The notes under the pieces are model-generated. The model saw only the letters and a program-made list of their open reading frames with translations. It was not told the DNA's origin and made no database searches. Shown one piece after another: positions 15,135 to 24,053 of a DNA stretch of 64,000 bases. Every line of letters starts with the position of its first letter. Position 1 is the first letter of the stretch. This DNA is from Bacillus_CJ salitolerans (GTDB lineage: Bacteria > Bacillota > Bacilli > Bacillales > SA4): the NCBI RefSeq assembly GCF_042680805.1, contig NZ_JBHUEM010000001.1, positions 124,001 to 188,000 of the forward strand, written 5' to 3'. A program made the translations under genes and the position numbers.

Positions 15135-16198
15135 TAATTTTGATCCTCTAGTTCCATTTGTATATACTTTCTCGTGTTTGGTCCATAAACTCCATCTGTT
15201 TTTAAGGCAGAATACATAGATTGGAAGCGTCTAACAGCATCTTCTGTTCGTGGACCATATATGCCATCAATTGTACCAGGATTAAAATTGATTTGTTGTA
15301 AGGCACGTTGAAGTTGTCTCACCTCTGTACCCTCGTCCCCGCGAGAAAGAACTCCACTAGGTAAAGGAAAAAGATTCTTAGACGGAATATTACGCATCAC
15401 TTCATTTAATTTACGTAATGTGTTTTGCCCTACAAGGCCATCCACTTGAAGGCCGTATCTTCTTTGAAATCTCATTACCGCCATCTCTGTCTCTTCACCA
15501 AATACACCATCTGCTCCATATTGAGGAAGCGGGAAGCCTGCTTGTATTAACTCTTCTTGTATTTCTCTTACAAATTCACCTTCGTCTCCATTACGTAACG
15601 GGAGATCAACAGATACCCCTTTAACTTCGGGTGGTGTAGATTCTTCATCACCTCTTCCGTCTCCATTTGAGACAAAGTGTTCGTTATACGTTTCTTTTAC
15701 GTCTTGAATAAATTGGCTCCATGATATTCCATGTGGTTGCAGGGCGTTTTGAGGATCACGTCTTCTTGTTGGATCTAATGTACTATGTGCAACAATATCT
15801 TCTTCAGCATTTAAGTTAAATCTATCTAGCAAATAGGCATGATACCAAACGTAACGCTTATAGGCTTCATTAAAGTTAATCGTACCCCCGTGGCATAATT
15901 CAACGCCAATGGCGGCATCATTTGCATCTACCCCATATAATCGATCATCGGCTGTAACATTATTCCGAACATGGTAGGCCTTCTCATCAAGAGGGATAAT
16001 TTCTAATATATATTTATCATCTATAAAAGTGTGTGCAGAAGCAGAAGGCTGTACACGATCAAAATAATTGCGATTTGCGTAAGCACTTGAACCAGGATTT
16101 CCTGTATCATGACTAACAATAAATTGGACATCTTCCAATCGGGTTCCAGGACGTGAGTTTCCAACATCAATATAATCTCTAGTAATGTTGTATTTCAT
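15134..16198 (-). CDS. N-acetylmuramoyl-L-alanine amidase with two peptidoglycan-binding domains
   Basis: The 354-residue protein has an Amidase_2 domain (about 1-165) with zinc-ligand motifs FIVSHDTGN, SAHTFIDD and the late AHSTLDPTRRRDPQNAL. Two PG_binding_1 repeats follow (about 200-270 and 278-350: GEFVREIQEELIQAGFPL … GADGVFGEETEMAVMRFQ, and TEVRQLQRALQQINF … GIYGPRTEDAVRRFQ). It cuts the bond between muramic acid and the stem peptide. There is no signal peptide, as in prophage or mother-cell autolysins (XlyA/CwlA-like), but no other phage genes are nearby. Confidence 0.9.
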   Translation of the reverse strand: MKYNITRDYIDVGNSRPGTRLEDVQFIVSHDTGNPGSSAYANRNYFDRVQPSASAHTFIDDKYILEIIPLDEKAYHVRNNVTADDRLYGVDANDAAIGVELCHGGTINFNEAYKRYVWYHAYLLDRFNLNAEEDIVAHSTLDPTRRRDPQNALQPHGISWSQFIQDVKETYNEHFVSNGDGRGDEESTPPEVKGVSVDLPLRNGDEGEFVREIQEELIQAGFPLPQYGADGVFGEETEMAVMRFQRRYGLQVDGLVGQNTLRKLNEVMRNIPSKNLFPLPSGVLSRGDEGTEVRQLQRALQQINFNPGTIDGIYGPRTEDAVRRFQSMYSALKTDGVYGPNTRKYIQMELEDQN

Positions 16199-16324
16199 AT
16201 AATCCTCCTTACTATTTAGTCATGGTCATTATATGTTTCCTTTTCCAAAAGGTTTTTGTCTAGAGGATAAATAGACTTTAGCTATACTAAAATGAGAAAA
16301 ATGGCATATTAGAACAAAAGGATC

Positions 16325-16577
16325 AGGGCACACCGGGTAGCCTCAGGCAGAGAAAATGTGCCTAACAAGAGAAAAAGGACAATCTTTCCCTTTTACTCAT
16401 TTAGGGTTATCCCACTCCGACTGGCGGTAAAAAACAAAACCGCCAATTGGAGTCCGATTGGTTCAACTAACCATCAAAAAAACCACTGATGGAAGTTCCA
16501 CTGTATCTGACCTCGAGTAGGATGAAATGGCAAAGAACGTCGCCATTTCATATTGGCTGGGTGCTGAAGCCGGATTA
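16325..16577 (-). repeat. Type A intergenic repeat, interrupted by a bcr1-like element
   Basis: On the minus strand it starts with CAGCACCCAGCC, then the hairpin AAATGGCGACGTTCTTTGCCATTT and CCTACTCGAGG. It ends with a large hairpin (CCTAAATGAG … CTCTTGTTAGG) and the closing block ATTTTCTCTGCCTGAGGC. The order and blocks are the same as the copies at 38111 and 42948. Where those copies have the small GGAAAAA/TTTTTCC hairpin, this one carries an unrelated repeat (16409-16510). Confidence 0.75.
16409..16510 (+). repeat. bcr1-like repeat element inside a type A repeat
   Basis: It starts ATCCCACTCCGACTGGCGG and contains an inner hairpin ACTCCGACTGGCGGT / ACCGCCAATTGGAGT, then CCGATTGGTTCAACTAA and CCACTGATGGAAGTTCCACTG. 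The same landmarks occur on the minus strand at 30773-30927. From memory the motifs resemble the bcr1 repeats described from the Bacillus cereus group; a database comparison is needed. Confidence 0.6.
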
Positions 16578-16622
16578 CTAATAATAAGATACAATCAAAG
16601 CTATTATATACTTTATTACGTA

Positions 16623-16654
16623 AAAAGGACTGGAGGGAGGTCTCCAGTCCTTTT
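16623..16654 (-). terminator. Terminator of the Rieske oxidoreductase gene
   Basis: Arms AAAAGGACTGGAG and CTCCAGTCCTTTT around a six-base loop, with T residues following on the minus strand. Confidence 0.9.
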
Positions 16655-16659
16655 AGGAT

Positions 16660-18189
16660 CTATTCAAATTGAACAGGTGTGAGAGGTTTTTTCGCAGGTC
16701 CTTCGAGTACCTTACCTTCGTAAGAGAAGCGGGAGCCATGACAAGGGCAATCCCATGACCTCTCGGCGTCATTCCATTCTACCTCGCACCCCATGTGCGT
16801 ACAGGTCGTATCAACGAGATGTACCATACCATTTGCATCCTTGTAACACCCAGTCCTTTTACCATTTACTTTAACCACAGCACCTTCTTCATTCTGAAGG
16901 TCCTCTATGCTCTTCTCAGCCAACCCTACCTTCCCTGCAATGTAATGGCCAGCTACATCTATATTTTGCTTCACAAAGTTTTTAACAGAAGGGTCTGCAT
17001 AAAATCTTGTTGGGGAAAAGAGTTCTTTATATGGACTGTCCTGCTTAACAATCAAATCCTTAAGCAGTAAACCAGCAGCTGTTCCATTCGTCATTCCCCA
17101 CTTTCGATAACCGGTTGCTACTAAAATGTTAGGTGTGTTTTCAGTAATAGCACCGACATACGGTAGCTTATCTAATGTAGTTAAATCCTGAGCAGACCAG
17201 CGGTTTACAACTTTTTCTATACCGAATAATTGGTTCCCAAAGGAAGCTAAGTGTTCATAATGCTTCATAATGTTGGTTCCATGCCCCGTTTTATGTTTCT
17301 CTCCAGCAACAATAACAAGCTTCTCTCCATTTAGAGTTGTATAGCGAAGCGAGCGTTTAGGTGTTTCAGCACTTAGATACATTCCTCCTGGATAAGTATT
17401 TTTCGTTTTTATCGCTAATAAATAGGAGCGTTCAGCATACATCCTTGTAAAATAAAACCCCTTTCCATCATAAAAAGGAAAGTGCGAACAAATAACTACA
17501 TTTTGGCAGGATACATGATGCCCACCTCTTGTTATAATGACAGGGTTTGTTCCTTGCTCAATATCAACTGCCGTCGTATTTTCAAAAATAAGCCCACCTG
17601 AATCGGTAATCGATTGCACTAGCGTTTGTAAAAACTTGAGCGGATGATATTGCCCTTGGCTCTTCATGACAATCGCTTTTTTCATTTCAATGTCTAAAGG
17701 CATAGAAGATACAAGACCACCAGGAATGCCAAGTTTATCATAGGCTCTGGCTTCTTTTTCAATCGCGTTTATTTTCTCATCTGAATTCGTATAGACATAT
17801 GCATCATCTTCTATAAAATCACAATCAATCTTCAGTTCATTAGAAGTTTTCTTAATAAATTGAAGTGCGTCGTTGTTCGCCTCATAGTAGAGCTTCGCCT
17901 TTTCTTCACCAAAGTGATGGATAAACTCGTCATAAATTAAGTCATGTTGAGCTGTAATTTTAGCGGTTGTATGACCAGTTGTACCATTCAGAAGATTTCC
18001 TGCTTCAATAATGGCAACCTTTAGTCCCTCTTTTGATAGTAAATAGGCTGTTGTAATACCGGAGATTCCCCCGCCAACAATCGCAACATCGACGATTATA
18101 TCCTCTCGTAACTTTGGAAAGATTGGCAGTCTTGTCGTGTCTCGCCAAAAGGGTTCTGGAAATTGAGGTAATTCATTATGATAGTTCAA
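16660..18189 (-). CDS. FAD-dependent oxidoreductase with C-terminal Rieske [2Fe-2S] domain (YhfW-like)
   Basis: The 509-residue protein opens with a DAO-type FAD domain: dinucleotide motif VDVAIVGGGISGITTAYLL at about 31-49 and a C-terminal FAD motif GYRKWGMTNGTAAG near 365. A Rieske domain at about 430-507 carries both cluster motifs, CTHMGC and CPCHGSRF, giving two Cys and two His. This architecture matches the Bacillus YhfW family; the substrate is unknown. The start is TTG 18189 with AGGAGG eight bases upstream. It is a single gene with its own terminator. Confidence 0.88.
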   Translation of the reverse strand: MNYHNELPQFPEPFWRDTTRLPIFPKLREDIIVDVAIVGGGISGITTAYLLSKEGLKVAIIEAGNLLNGTTGHTTAKITAQHDLIYDEFIHHFGEEKAKLYYEANNDALQFIKKTSNELKIDCDFIEDDAYVYTNSDEKINAIEKEARAYDKLGIPGGLVSSMPLDIEMKKAIVMKSQGQYHPLKFLQTLVQSITDSGGLIFENTTAVDIEQGTNPVIITRGGHHVSCQNVVICSHFPFYDGKGFYFTRMYAERSYLLAIKTKNTYPGGMYLSAETPKRSLRYTTLNGEKLVIVAGEKHKTGHGTNIMKHYEHLASFGNQLFGIEKVVNRWSAQDLTTLDKLPYVGAITENTPNILVATGYRKWGMTNGTAAGLLLKDLIVKQDSPYKELFSPTRFYADPSVKNFVKQNIDVAGHYIAGKVGLAEKSIEDLQNEEGAVVKVNGKRTGCYKDANGMVHLVDTTCTHMGCEVEWNDAERSWDCPCHGSRFSYEGKVLEGPAKKPLTPVQFE

Positions 18190-18272
18190 GTAACTTTCCT
18201 CCTAAAAATTAATTTAATGTAGTTAATTTTTCCATTGAGGCTTTTATTATTCTTTTGATAAAGACAAAGAAA

Positions 18273-18300
18273 AAGAGAACTAACAAAAATTAGTTCTCTT
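18273..18300 (-). terminator. Terminator of the small membrane protein gene
   Basis: Perfect 11-bp arms AAGAGAACTAA and TTAGTTCTCTT around a short loop. On the minus strand it is followed by TTTTTCTTTG. Confidence 0.8.
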
Positions 18301-18310
18301 AAACGGGTTG

Positions 18311-18736
18311 TTATATACTTTTGGCTGTGCTTTGATCTTCTTTTGAACCAATCGTTAAAAACTCATAAACAATAATCCCTGATTCTGTTATTTTCCTACT
18401 GGCAACCCCTCTTTTGGCAAAATCCTCAAGTGCTTTTTCTGCATTTGATAAGGTAAGTGTAGATGATGCTGCTAATTTGGCAACAGTAATAACACCATTT
18501 TCTTTTAAGACTATTGTTAATAGTTCATTTTCTAGCTGTTCTTTTGAATTTATTTTTAAGCGTTTATAGTGGTAGTAGATGTTTAGTACCCCGCTCACAA
18601 TCAATGGCAATATGATAAAAAGCCAGATTGGAGAATCTTCTTTCAAGGTGCTTTCCCCATCTATAATACTAAGTAACATACCACTTGTTAGAAATAAACC
18701 AATTCCAATAAATATATAGCCGATTATTAATTTCAT
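18311..18736 (-). CDS. Hypothetical membrane protein with cytoplasmic winged-helix-like domain
   Basis: ATG 18736 is chosen because GGTGGGG lies six bases upstream; the longer frame to 18757 would include that site. The 141-residue protein has two membrane helices (about 3-20 and 32-50). A cytoplasmic domain follows (about 60-130) whose sequence ENGVITVAKLAASSTLTLSNAEKALEDFAKRGVASRK reads as a winged helix of the kind used to judge protein-protein or DNA contacts. It resembles a group of Bacillus proteins without known function. It stands alone between terminators. Confidence 0.65.
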   Translation of the reverse strand: MKLIIGYIFIGIGLFLTSGMLLSIIDGESTLKEDSPIWLFIILPLIVSGVLNIYYHYKRLKINSKEQLENELLTIVLKENGVITVAKLAASSTLTLSNAEKALEDFAKRGVASRKITESGIIVYEFLTIGSKEDQSTAKSI

Positions 18737-18796
18737 GTTTCCCCACCTTCTCTCCATTACATCATAATAGATAGGTTGCTGTTATAGAAATAAAAA

Positions 18797-18824
18797 AAGT
18801 CTGCTTTACTAAAAAAGCAGACTT
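18797..18824 (-). terminator. Terminator of the ABC-F gene
   Basis: Perfect 11-bp arms AAGTCTGCTTT and AAAGCAGACTT with a T-run on the minus strand, ten bases beyond the ABC-F stop. Confidence 0.9.
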
Positions 18825-18834
18825 CCATAATAGT

Positions 18835-20397
18835 TTATGATGATTGCACACTCACATTTGCCCATTCTTCAACATTCCATACTTTTGTAATCCAGTCTTC
18901 ATAAAAATCCGGTTCATGACAAACGAGAACAATGGTGCCTTTATATGCTTTAAGCGCACGCTTTAATTCTTCCTTCGCTACCACATCTAAGTGGTTAGTT
19001 GGCTCGTCAAATAGTAGCCAATTGCTTTCTTCCATTAGAAGCTTACATAGGCGTACCTTAGCCTGTTCTCCCCCGCTTAACTGACTTAATGGACGTGATA
19101 TATGTTCGTTTTTTAATCCACAGCGAGCAAGGGCAGCTCTTACCTGATGTTGATCCATACTTGGATATGAATTCCATACATCTTCGATTGGCGTGATGTT
19201 TCCGGCTTTTACTTCCTGTTCGAAATAGCAAGGATATAAGAAGTCGCCTTGAATTGCACTACCACCTAAAGGCTTAATTTTGCCTAGGATTGTTTTTAGC
19301 AAGGTCGATTTTCCAACCCCGTTACAACCGACAATGGCAATTTTCTCCCCGCGTTCAATGGTCATGGATAGCTTAGGTAAGAGAGGGGCTGTATAACCTA
19401 TTTCTAGATCTTTTCCTTCGAATACATATCTACTACTTCCCCGTGACTCTTTAAATTCAAAGGTTGGTTTGAGTGCTGTTTCAGGTCGATCAATTCTTTC
19501 CATACGATCTAATTGCTTTTGGCGACTCTTAGCTCGTCCAGTAGTAGAGTATCTAGCTTTGTTTTTAGCGATAAATTCCTCTTGTTTTTTGATAAATTCT
19601 TTCTGCTTTTCATAGGCATTGATGTGCTGATTTTTATTAATTTCCGCTAGTTCCAAAAACTTTTCATACGTAGCTGTATAACGAGTTAGCTTAGAGAATT
19701 CCAAGTGGAATATAACCCCTGATACTTGATTCATAAATTCTGTATCATGGGAGATTAATAAAAATGCGTTAGGGTATTCCTTCAAATACCCTACTAGCCA
19801 TCGAATATGCTCTACGTCTAAATAGTTAGTAGGCTCATCTAGTAGGAGAACTTCTGGCTGCTCTAATAAGAGTTTGGCTAAAAGGACTTTCGTACGCTGT
19901 CCCCCACTTAATGCTGAAACATCACGATCTAACCCAATCGCATCTAAACCTAATCCCCTAGCTGTTTCTTCGATTTTAATATCAAGCATATAGAAGCCGC
20001 CTGCTTCTAATCGATCTTGAATTTCAGCCATTTGTTCTAGTAGTTCTTCCAGCTCTTCTGGAGTAGCGGTTCCCATTTTTTCCGTAACGTCATTTAATTC
20101 CTTTTCTTTTTCATAAAGAGGTAAAAACGCATCGCTTAGAATATCTCGGATGGTTTTACCGGGTGTTAATACGGTATGCTGATCGAGATAGCCGTAATGC
20201 ACGGAGGGTGTCCACTCTACCCTTCCTGTATCATAAATCAACTGACCCGTAATTATATTCATTAATGTAGATTTTCCAACCCCATTAGCACCTACTAATC
20301 CAACATGTTCCCCTGCTAATAAACGGAAGGATACATCCTTAAATAATGTGCGATCCCCAAAGCTATGACTTAGTCCATCGACAGTTAATAAGCTCAT
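18835..20397 (-). CDS. ABC-F family ATPase (YfmM-like)
   Basis: This 520-residue soluble protein has two fused ABC domains: Walker A GANGVGKST and GCNGVGKST, signatures ALSGGQRTK and QLSGGEQAK, and Walker B VLLLDEPTN and LLFDEPTN. It has no membrane segment. Between the domains (about 240-310) lies the charged P-site tRNA interaction motif linker rich in KQKEFIKKQEEFIAKNKARY. ABC-F proteins act on ribosomes, rescuing stalled complexes or protecting them from antibiotics. Length and N-terminus (MSLLTVDGLSHSFGDRTLF) recall B. subtilis YfmM, a housekeeping type, so drug resistance is not implied. Confidence 0.9.
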   Translation of the reverse strand: MSLLTVDGLSHSFGDRTLFKDVSFRLLAGEHVGLVGANGVGKSTLMNIITGQLIYDTGRVEWTPSVHYGYLDQHTVLTPGKTIRDILSDAFLPLYEKEKELNDVTEKMGTATPEELEELLEQMAEIQDRLEAGGFYMLDIKIEETARGLGLDAIGLDRDVSALSGGQRTKVLLAKLLLEQPEVLLLDEPTNYLDVEHIRWLVGYLKEYPNAFLLISHDTEFMNQVSGVIFHLEFSKLTRYTATYEKFLELAEINKNQHINAYEKQKEFIKKQEEFIAKNKARYSTTGRAKSRQKQLDRMERIDRPETALKPTFEFKESRGSSRYVFEGKDLEIGYTAPLLPKLSMTIERGEKIAIVGCNGVGKSTLLKTILGKIKPLGGSAIQGDFLYPCYFEQEVKAGNITPIEDVWNSYPSMDQHQVRAALARCGLKNEHISRPLSQLSGGEQAKVRLCKLLMEESNWLLFDEPTNHLDVVAKEELKRALKAYKGTIVLVCHEPDFYEDWITKVWNVEEWANVSVQSS

Positions 20398-20541
20398 ATT
20401 AAATTACAAGCCTCCATTTCCCATGAAAGTATCTATTTAAAAATTTGATTTAATTCTTTAAATATACAAGCAACATCATACTATTTTCTCATAGGAAACG
20501 CTATTATTCATCCTGTAAAAAATAGAAAAAATTTTTATAGA

Positions 20542-21828
20542 TTATGAAGGCGTCCTTCGGAGAATCCGTACACCAAGTAGCAAAGCCCATATTTTTTGGT
20601 CCTTATAATAAAAAGTTAAAGGCATTTCTTCTTTTTCCGTTACAAGTGTATTTAGTGAGGACAATCTTAATGGAATTGTTTGTTCCCCAGCCTTAAGTAG
20701 TAGTTTTTCTTCCAGCACAATTTCTACTTCATTTTCATTACCTTTGTAATGACCAACAAATGCTGATAGCTCCTCTTTTGTAGCATTGTAGATTGGATAT
20801 TCTATTTTTTTCGTATGAAGCGGAAGCTTTAGAAGTGTATTGATTGCGGCAAGCCAAACTTTATTCACCGGAACACCGGATACATTTATTAGTACAGAAA
20901 CAACATAACCAAGCTTGGGCACAAATCCAAAAATAGAAGAAACTCCAGGCTGATCTCCTCCATGCTCTACTAATGTATAGCCATGATAAGTAGGGGTAAC
21001 CTTTAATCCGTATCCATAATACTCATTTTGTCGTATGGTCATGTGTGGTTGATACATGGCTGAAAGCTGATTATCATTGAAAAGAGGCTGTCCGTTACGA
21101 ATAAAACATTCACCATAGCGAATTAAATCTGCGACACAAGATCGAACCCCTCCTCCCACTTCATAATTTCCTAATGGAGGAAAGTAGGATACTTCATGTG
21201 ATTTATTAGACCCTTTCACATATGGGGTTGTAACATCCGTGTACTTATCTAGCTCTTCAATGGAATAGGTAGAACGATATAACCCAAGTGGGTTCAAGAC
21301 CTCCTCTGTCATAAAACGTCTGTATAGCTTTCCGGTGACTCTTTCAATAATTGCCCCAAGCAGTAGGAAGGTGTCATTATTATAGCTAAAATACTCTCCT
21401 GGTTTTCCGAAAGGCTCATGTTCGAAAGAATTGAAGTAATCAACATGATCAGAGAACCGGTTTAACTGTTCTTGTCGAAAAAGGGAAGGGAGCCCTGTAG
21501 AATGGGTTAATAAATGATGTATTTTCATGTTCTCGACGTTTGGAATAAATAATTCGGGAATATACTTACTGATTGGGTCATGAATGGAAAGCTTCCCTTG
21601 TTTTTCAAGAAGCGTTATACCCAAAGAAGTAAAAGACTTTGATATAGAGGCAATGCCAAAAATGGTGTTTGGAGTAACCGGCTCTTGTTTAGATAGATTC
21701 TGAAATCCATAGCCCTTCTCCAATAGAAGGTTACCGTTCTTTGAAATGGCAATGGCTAGTCCAGGAACATCGTATTCGGTCATAAACTGAGTGATATAAT
21801 CATTTAATTGCTCGAAGCTTTCATTCAT
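20542..21828 (-). CDS. Serine hydrolase of the beta-lactamase/PBP4* family
   Basis: The 428-residue protein has the class C/AmpH-type motifs: SISK (S61-K64) as the nucleophile box, a YSYNND tyrosine box near residue 152, and HGGDQPG (about 287) in place of the KTG box. A C-terminal beta domain (about 340-425) follows. There is no signal peptide, so it acts in the cytoplasm or on imported substrates. Members are esterases, D-amino-acid peptidases or aminohydrolases; true beta-lactam hydrolysis is not implied. AAAGGGG precedes ATG 21828. Confidence 0.85.
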   Translation of the reverse strand: MNESFEQLNDYITQFMTEYDVPGLAIAISKNGNLLLEKGYGFQNLSKQEPVTPNTIFGIASISKSFTSLGITLLEKQGKLSIHDPISKYIPELFIPNVENMKIHHLLTHSTGLPSLFRQEQLNRFSDHVDYFNSFEHEPFGKPGEYFSYNNDTFLLLGAIIERVTGKLYRRFMTEEVLNPLGLYRSTYSIEELDKYTDVTTPYVKGSNKSHEVSYFPPLGNYEVGGGVRSCVADLIRYGECFIRNGQPLFNDNQLSAMYQPHMTIRQNEYYGYGLKVTPTYHGYTLVEHGGDQPGVSSIFGFVPKLGYVVSVLINVSGVPVNKVWLAAINTLLKLPLHTKKIEYPIYNATKEELSAFVGHYKGNENEVEIVLEEKLLLKAGEQTIPLRLSSLNTLVTEKEEMPLTFYYKDQKIWALLLGVRILRRTPS

Positions 21829-21998
21829 CTAAAAAGTCCCCTTTCATTTCGATCATCTTACTATTTTTATTCGGTAAAAGAATGCTAAATCCCTACCTAT
21901 AGGGGGAATTGAAAAGGAGTTATTCGTAAGTAAGACGTAAATCCTTGCTATTAAAAACTGCGATAAAAATCAAAGATAAATACGCCAATAAAGTGAAC

Positions 21999-22039
21999 AA
22001 AAGGAAACCACCTCTTTTATAACGAAGTGGTTTCCTTTT
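21999..22039 (-). terminator. Terminator of the first BCCT transporter gene
   Basis: 13-bp arms AAAAGGAAACCAC and GTGGTTTCCTTTT enclose a 15-base loop. On the minus strand T residues follow. Confidence 0.75.
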
Positions 22040-22059
22040 ATTGAATAAAATGGTAAATC

Positions 22060-22143
22060 GAGATTATTTTAGTTGAAATCAACATCAAAATGGTTGAAAT
22101 CGAATTTGTTTTAGTTGAAATCCCTAACAATTTGATCGAAATC
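22060..22143 (+). repeat. Four copies of a degenerate 21-bp tandem repeat
   Basis: Each unit ends in (A/G)(T)TGAAATC or a near variant, with the final C at 22080, 22101, 22122 and 22143, exactly 21 bp apart. Units 1 and 3 share TTTTAGTTGAAATC. The repeat lies between the BCCT gene and its terminator. In one frame it would read as seven-residue LVEI-type repeats, but no start or ribosome site serves that frame. Confidence 0.7.
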
Positions 22144-22191
22144 ATGGGTTGAATCTTAATACAGGTAAGGTCTCACTGAGGTATTACTTCC

Positions 22192-23751
22192 CTATTGTGA
22201 TTTATCACTTTCCATGACCAATTCCTCTAATTTTTTGATACGACGTTTTTCTTTTCTTCGTTGCTCACGAACCTCTTGATTCAAGGACTTACTTAAAGCA
22301 AACACCATTAAAACCATAATGACAGAGAACGGAAGAGCCGCAACAATCGATGCCGTTTGTAATCCTCCTAATCCACCACTCAGAAGAAGAACTGCTGCAA
22401 TGGATGATTGTAGTACCCCCCAAATAATCTTTGTCGATGTAGCTGGATTTAAGACACCCTTTGATGTAAGCATTCCAAGAACAAAGGTTGCGGAATCAGC
22501 AGAAGTAACAAAGAAAGTGATAATAAGAAGTGTAGCTAGCCCTGCAAGTAGCATTCCTAAAGGGAATTGCTCGAGTGTGATAAAGAGCGCTGTAGTCACA
22601 TCATTACTTACAGCTTCAGAGATTCTACCTTGCTCAAATAAATCGAAAAATATGGCTGACCCTCCAAAAGCTGAAAACCAAATTGCACCGAGAATGGTAG
22701 GAACAAGTAGAACGCCTAAGACAAACTCTTTAATGGTACGACCTCTCGATACACGTGCAATAAAAGTACCTACAAATGGTGCCCAAGCAATCCACCAAGC
22801 CCAGTAGAATAGGGTCCAAGCTCCGACCCATGTACCTTGAGTAAAGGGTGTCATTCGAAAGCTCATTGGAATAATATTTCCTAAATAATCTCCAATTGTG
22901 GTGGTAAACACATCTACAATAAAAGTGGTAGGACCTGCAAATAAAACAAATAGTAATAACCCACCTGCTAATCCTAGATTCAAGTTACTTAAATAACGAA
23001 TCCCTTTATTTAATCCTGTTGTTGCTGAAAGCATATATAAGATAGTCACAGCTAAAATAATCATAAGCTGTGTGAATATCGTATTAGGCATCCCAAACAC
23101 ATGTGATAATCCACCGTTAATTTGAAGTGTACCTAGACCTAAAGATGTTGCAACCCCAAATGCTGTCGCAATAGCAGCAAGTGTATCAATTCCTTTACCA
23201 ATGGGGCCTTCCACACGATTTCCAAGAAGCGGTCTAAATGTTGAACTGATTAAGCCAGACTCTCCTTTTCTAAACTGAGAGTATGCTAGCGCTAGGGCAA
23301 TAATCGTATAGATTGCCCAAGGATGAAGGCCCCAGTGAAAAAAAGAATATCTAAGTGCTAGCCTAGCAGCAGTGGTTGATCCTCCTTCGACTGTATCAAG
23401 TGGAGGGGTAATAAAATGATAAATAGGCTCTGCAACGCCCCAGAATACTAAGCCAATACCCATACCAGCAGAGAATAACATCGCAAACCAAGTGTAATAG
23501 GAGTATTCAGGCTCTTCGTCATCCTCTCCTAGTTTAATTTTTCCGTATGGACCGAATGCTAAGTAAAAAGCGAAGGCTAAGAAAATAAAGGTAGCAAATA
23601 GATAAAACCAGCCAAAGTTTGCTGTAGTAAATGCAAGTGCATTGGATGAGGTTTCATCGAGGTGGTCAGGTGCAATGAAGCCCCATAAGACAAATAGAGC
23701 AGTAATAATTACGGAAATAAAAAATACAGGTCCTAAGTTCTTATCTTTCAT
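22192..23751 (-). CDS. BCCT family (glycine betaine/choline/carnitine type) transporter
   Basis: The 519-residue protein has twelve membrane segments and the BCCT signature FYWAWWIAWAPFVGTFIARVS (about 315-335). Upstream lie FSAGMGIGLVFWGVAEP (about 92) and HWGLHPWAIY. These sodium- or proton-coupled carriers bring in quaternary ammonium osmoprotectants. The charged C-terminal tail (about 485-519: REQRRKEKRRIKKLEELV) is the kind used for osmosensing. ATG 23751 is preceded by AAAGGGGA. A second, divergent BCCT gene lies at 30977; the two probably differ in substrate. Confidence 0.93.
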   Translation of the reverse strand: MKDKNLGPVFFISVIITALFVLWGFIAPDHLDETSSNALAFTTANFGWFYLFATFIFLAFAFYLAFGPYGKIKLGEDDEEPEYSYYTWFAMLFSAGMGIGLVFWGVAEPIYHFITPPLDTVEGGSTTAARLALRYSFFHWGLHPWAIYTIIALALAYSQFRKGESGLISSTFRPLLGNRVEGPIGKGIDTLAAIATAFGVATSLGLGTLQINGGLSHVFGMPNTIFTQLMIILAVTILYMLSATTGLNKGIRYLSNLNLGLAGGLLLFVLFAGPTTFIVDVFTTTIGDYLGNIIPMSFRMTPFTQGTWVGAWTLFYWAWWIAWAPFVGTFIARVSRGRTIKEFVLGVLLVPTILGAIWFSAFGGSAIFFDLFEQGRISEAVSNDVTTALFITLEQFPLGMLLAGLATLLIITFFVTSADSATFVLGMLTSKGVLNPATSTKIIWGVLQSSIAAVLLLSGGLGGLQTASIVAALPFSVIMVLMVFALSKSLNQEVREQRRKEKRRIKKLEELVMESDKSQ

Positions 23752-24053
23752 GTAAATCCCCTTTCAACGTATGACTAATATGAAAATATAAATTTACCCA
23801 TTCATAGTGTACTCAAAACATTTTGGTCCATTCGGTCTTATATAACTCGTATTCTTTACAGTAGCAAAGGGTAATTTAAGGATACACGAAAAAAACTGTT
23901 GTAATATGTCCATGAGTAGTAAACATTTTTCAAATAGTATGATAATCTATATTTATTAACTAGTATAAATCCTATATTTCTATGTCCTTTTCACAAGGAC
24001 GATTGTTTATGCAAACAATACATAAAACGCTTACAAATATTGGAGGGAATGAG
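23752..24053. other. Intergenic region between divergent BCCT and kbl genes
   Basis: No gene is supported. Two small dyads precede kbl: GTCCTT/AAGGAC (23984-24000) and TTGTTT/AAACAA (24003-24018). They could be operators or leader hairpins for the kbl-tdh operon. The kbl frame is open through them to 23982, but the real start is at 24054. No clear promoter boxes could be fixed on either strand. Confidence 0.35.

Noticed and set aside
18835..20397. Antibiotic resistance ABC-F
   Set aside because: The sequence looks like the housekeeping YfmM type, without resistance-specific context.
23982..24053. Extended N-terminus of glycine C-acetyltransferase
   Set aside because: The extra 24 codons lack a ribosome site and cross two dyads; GGAGGG and the family's start are at 24054.
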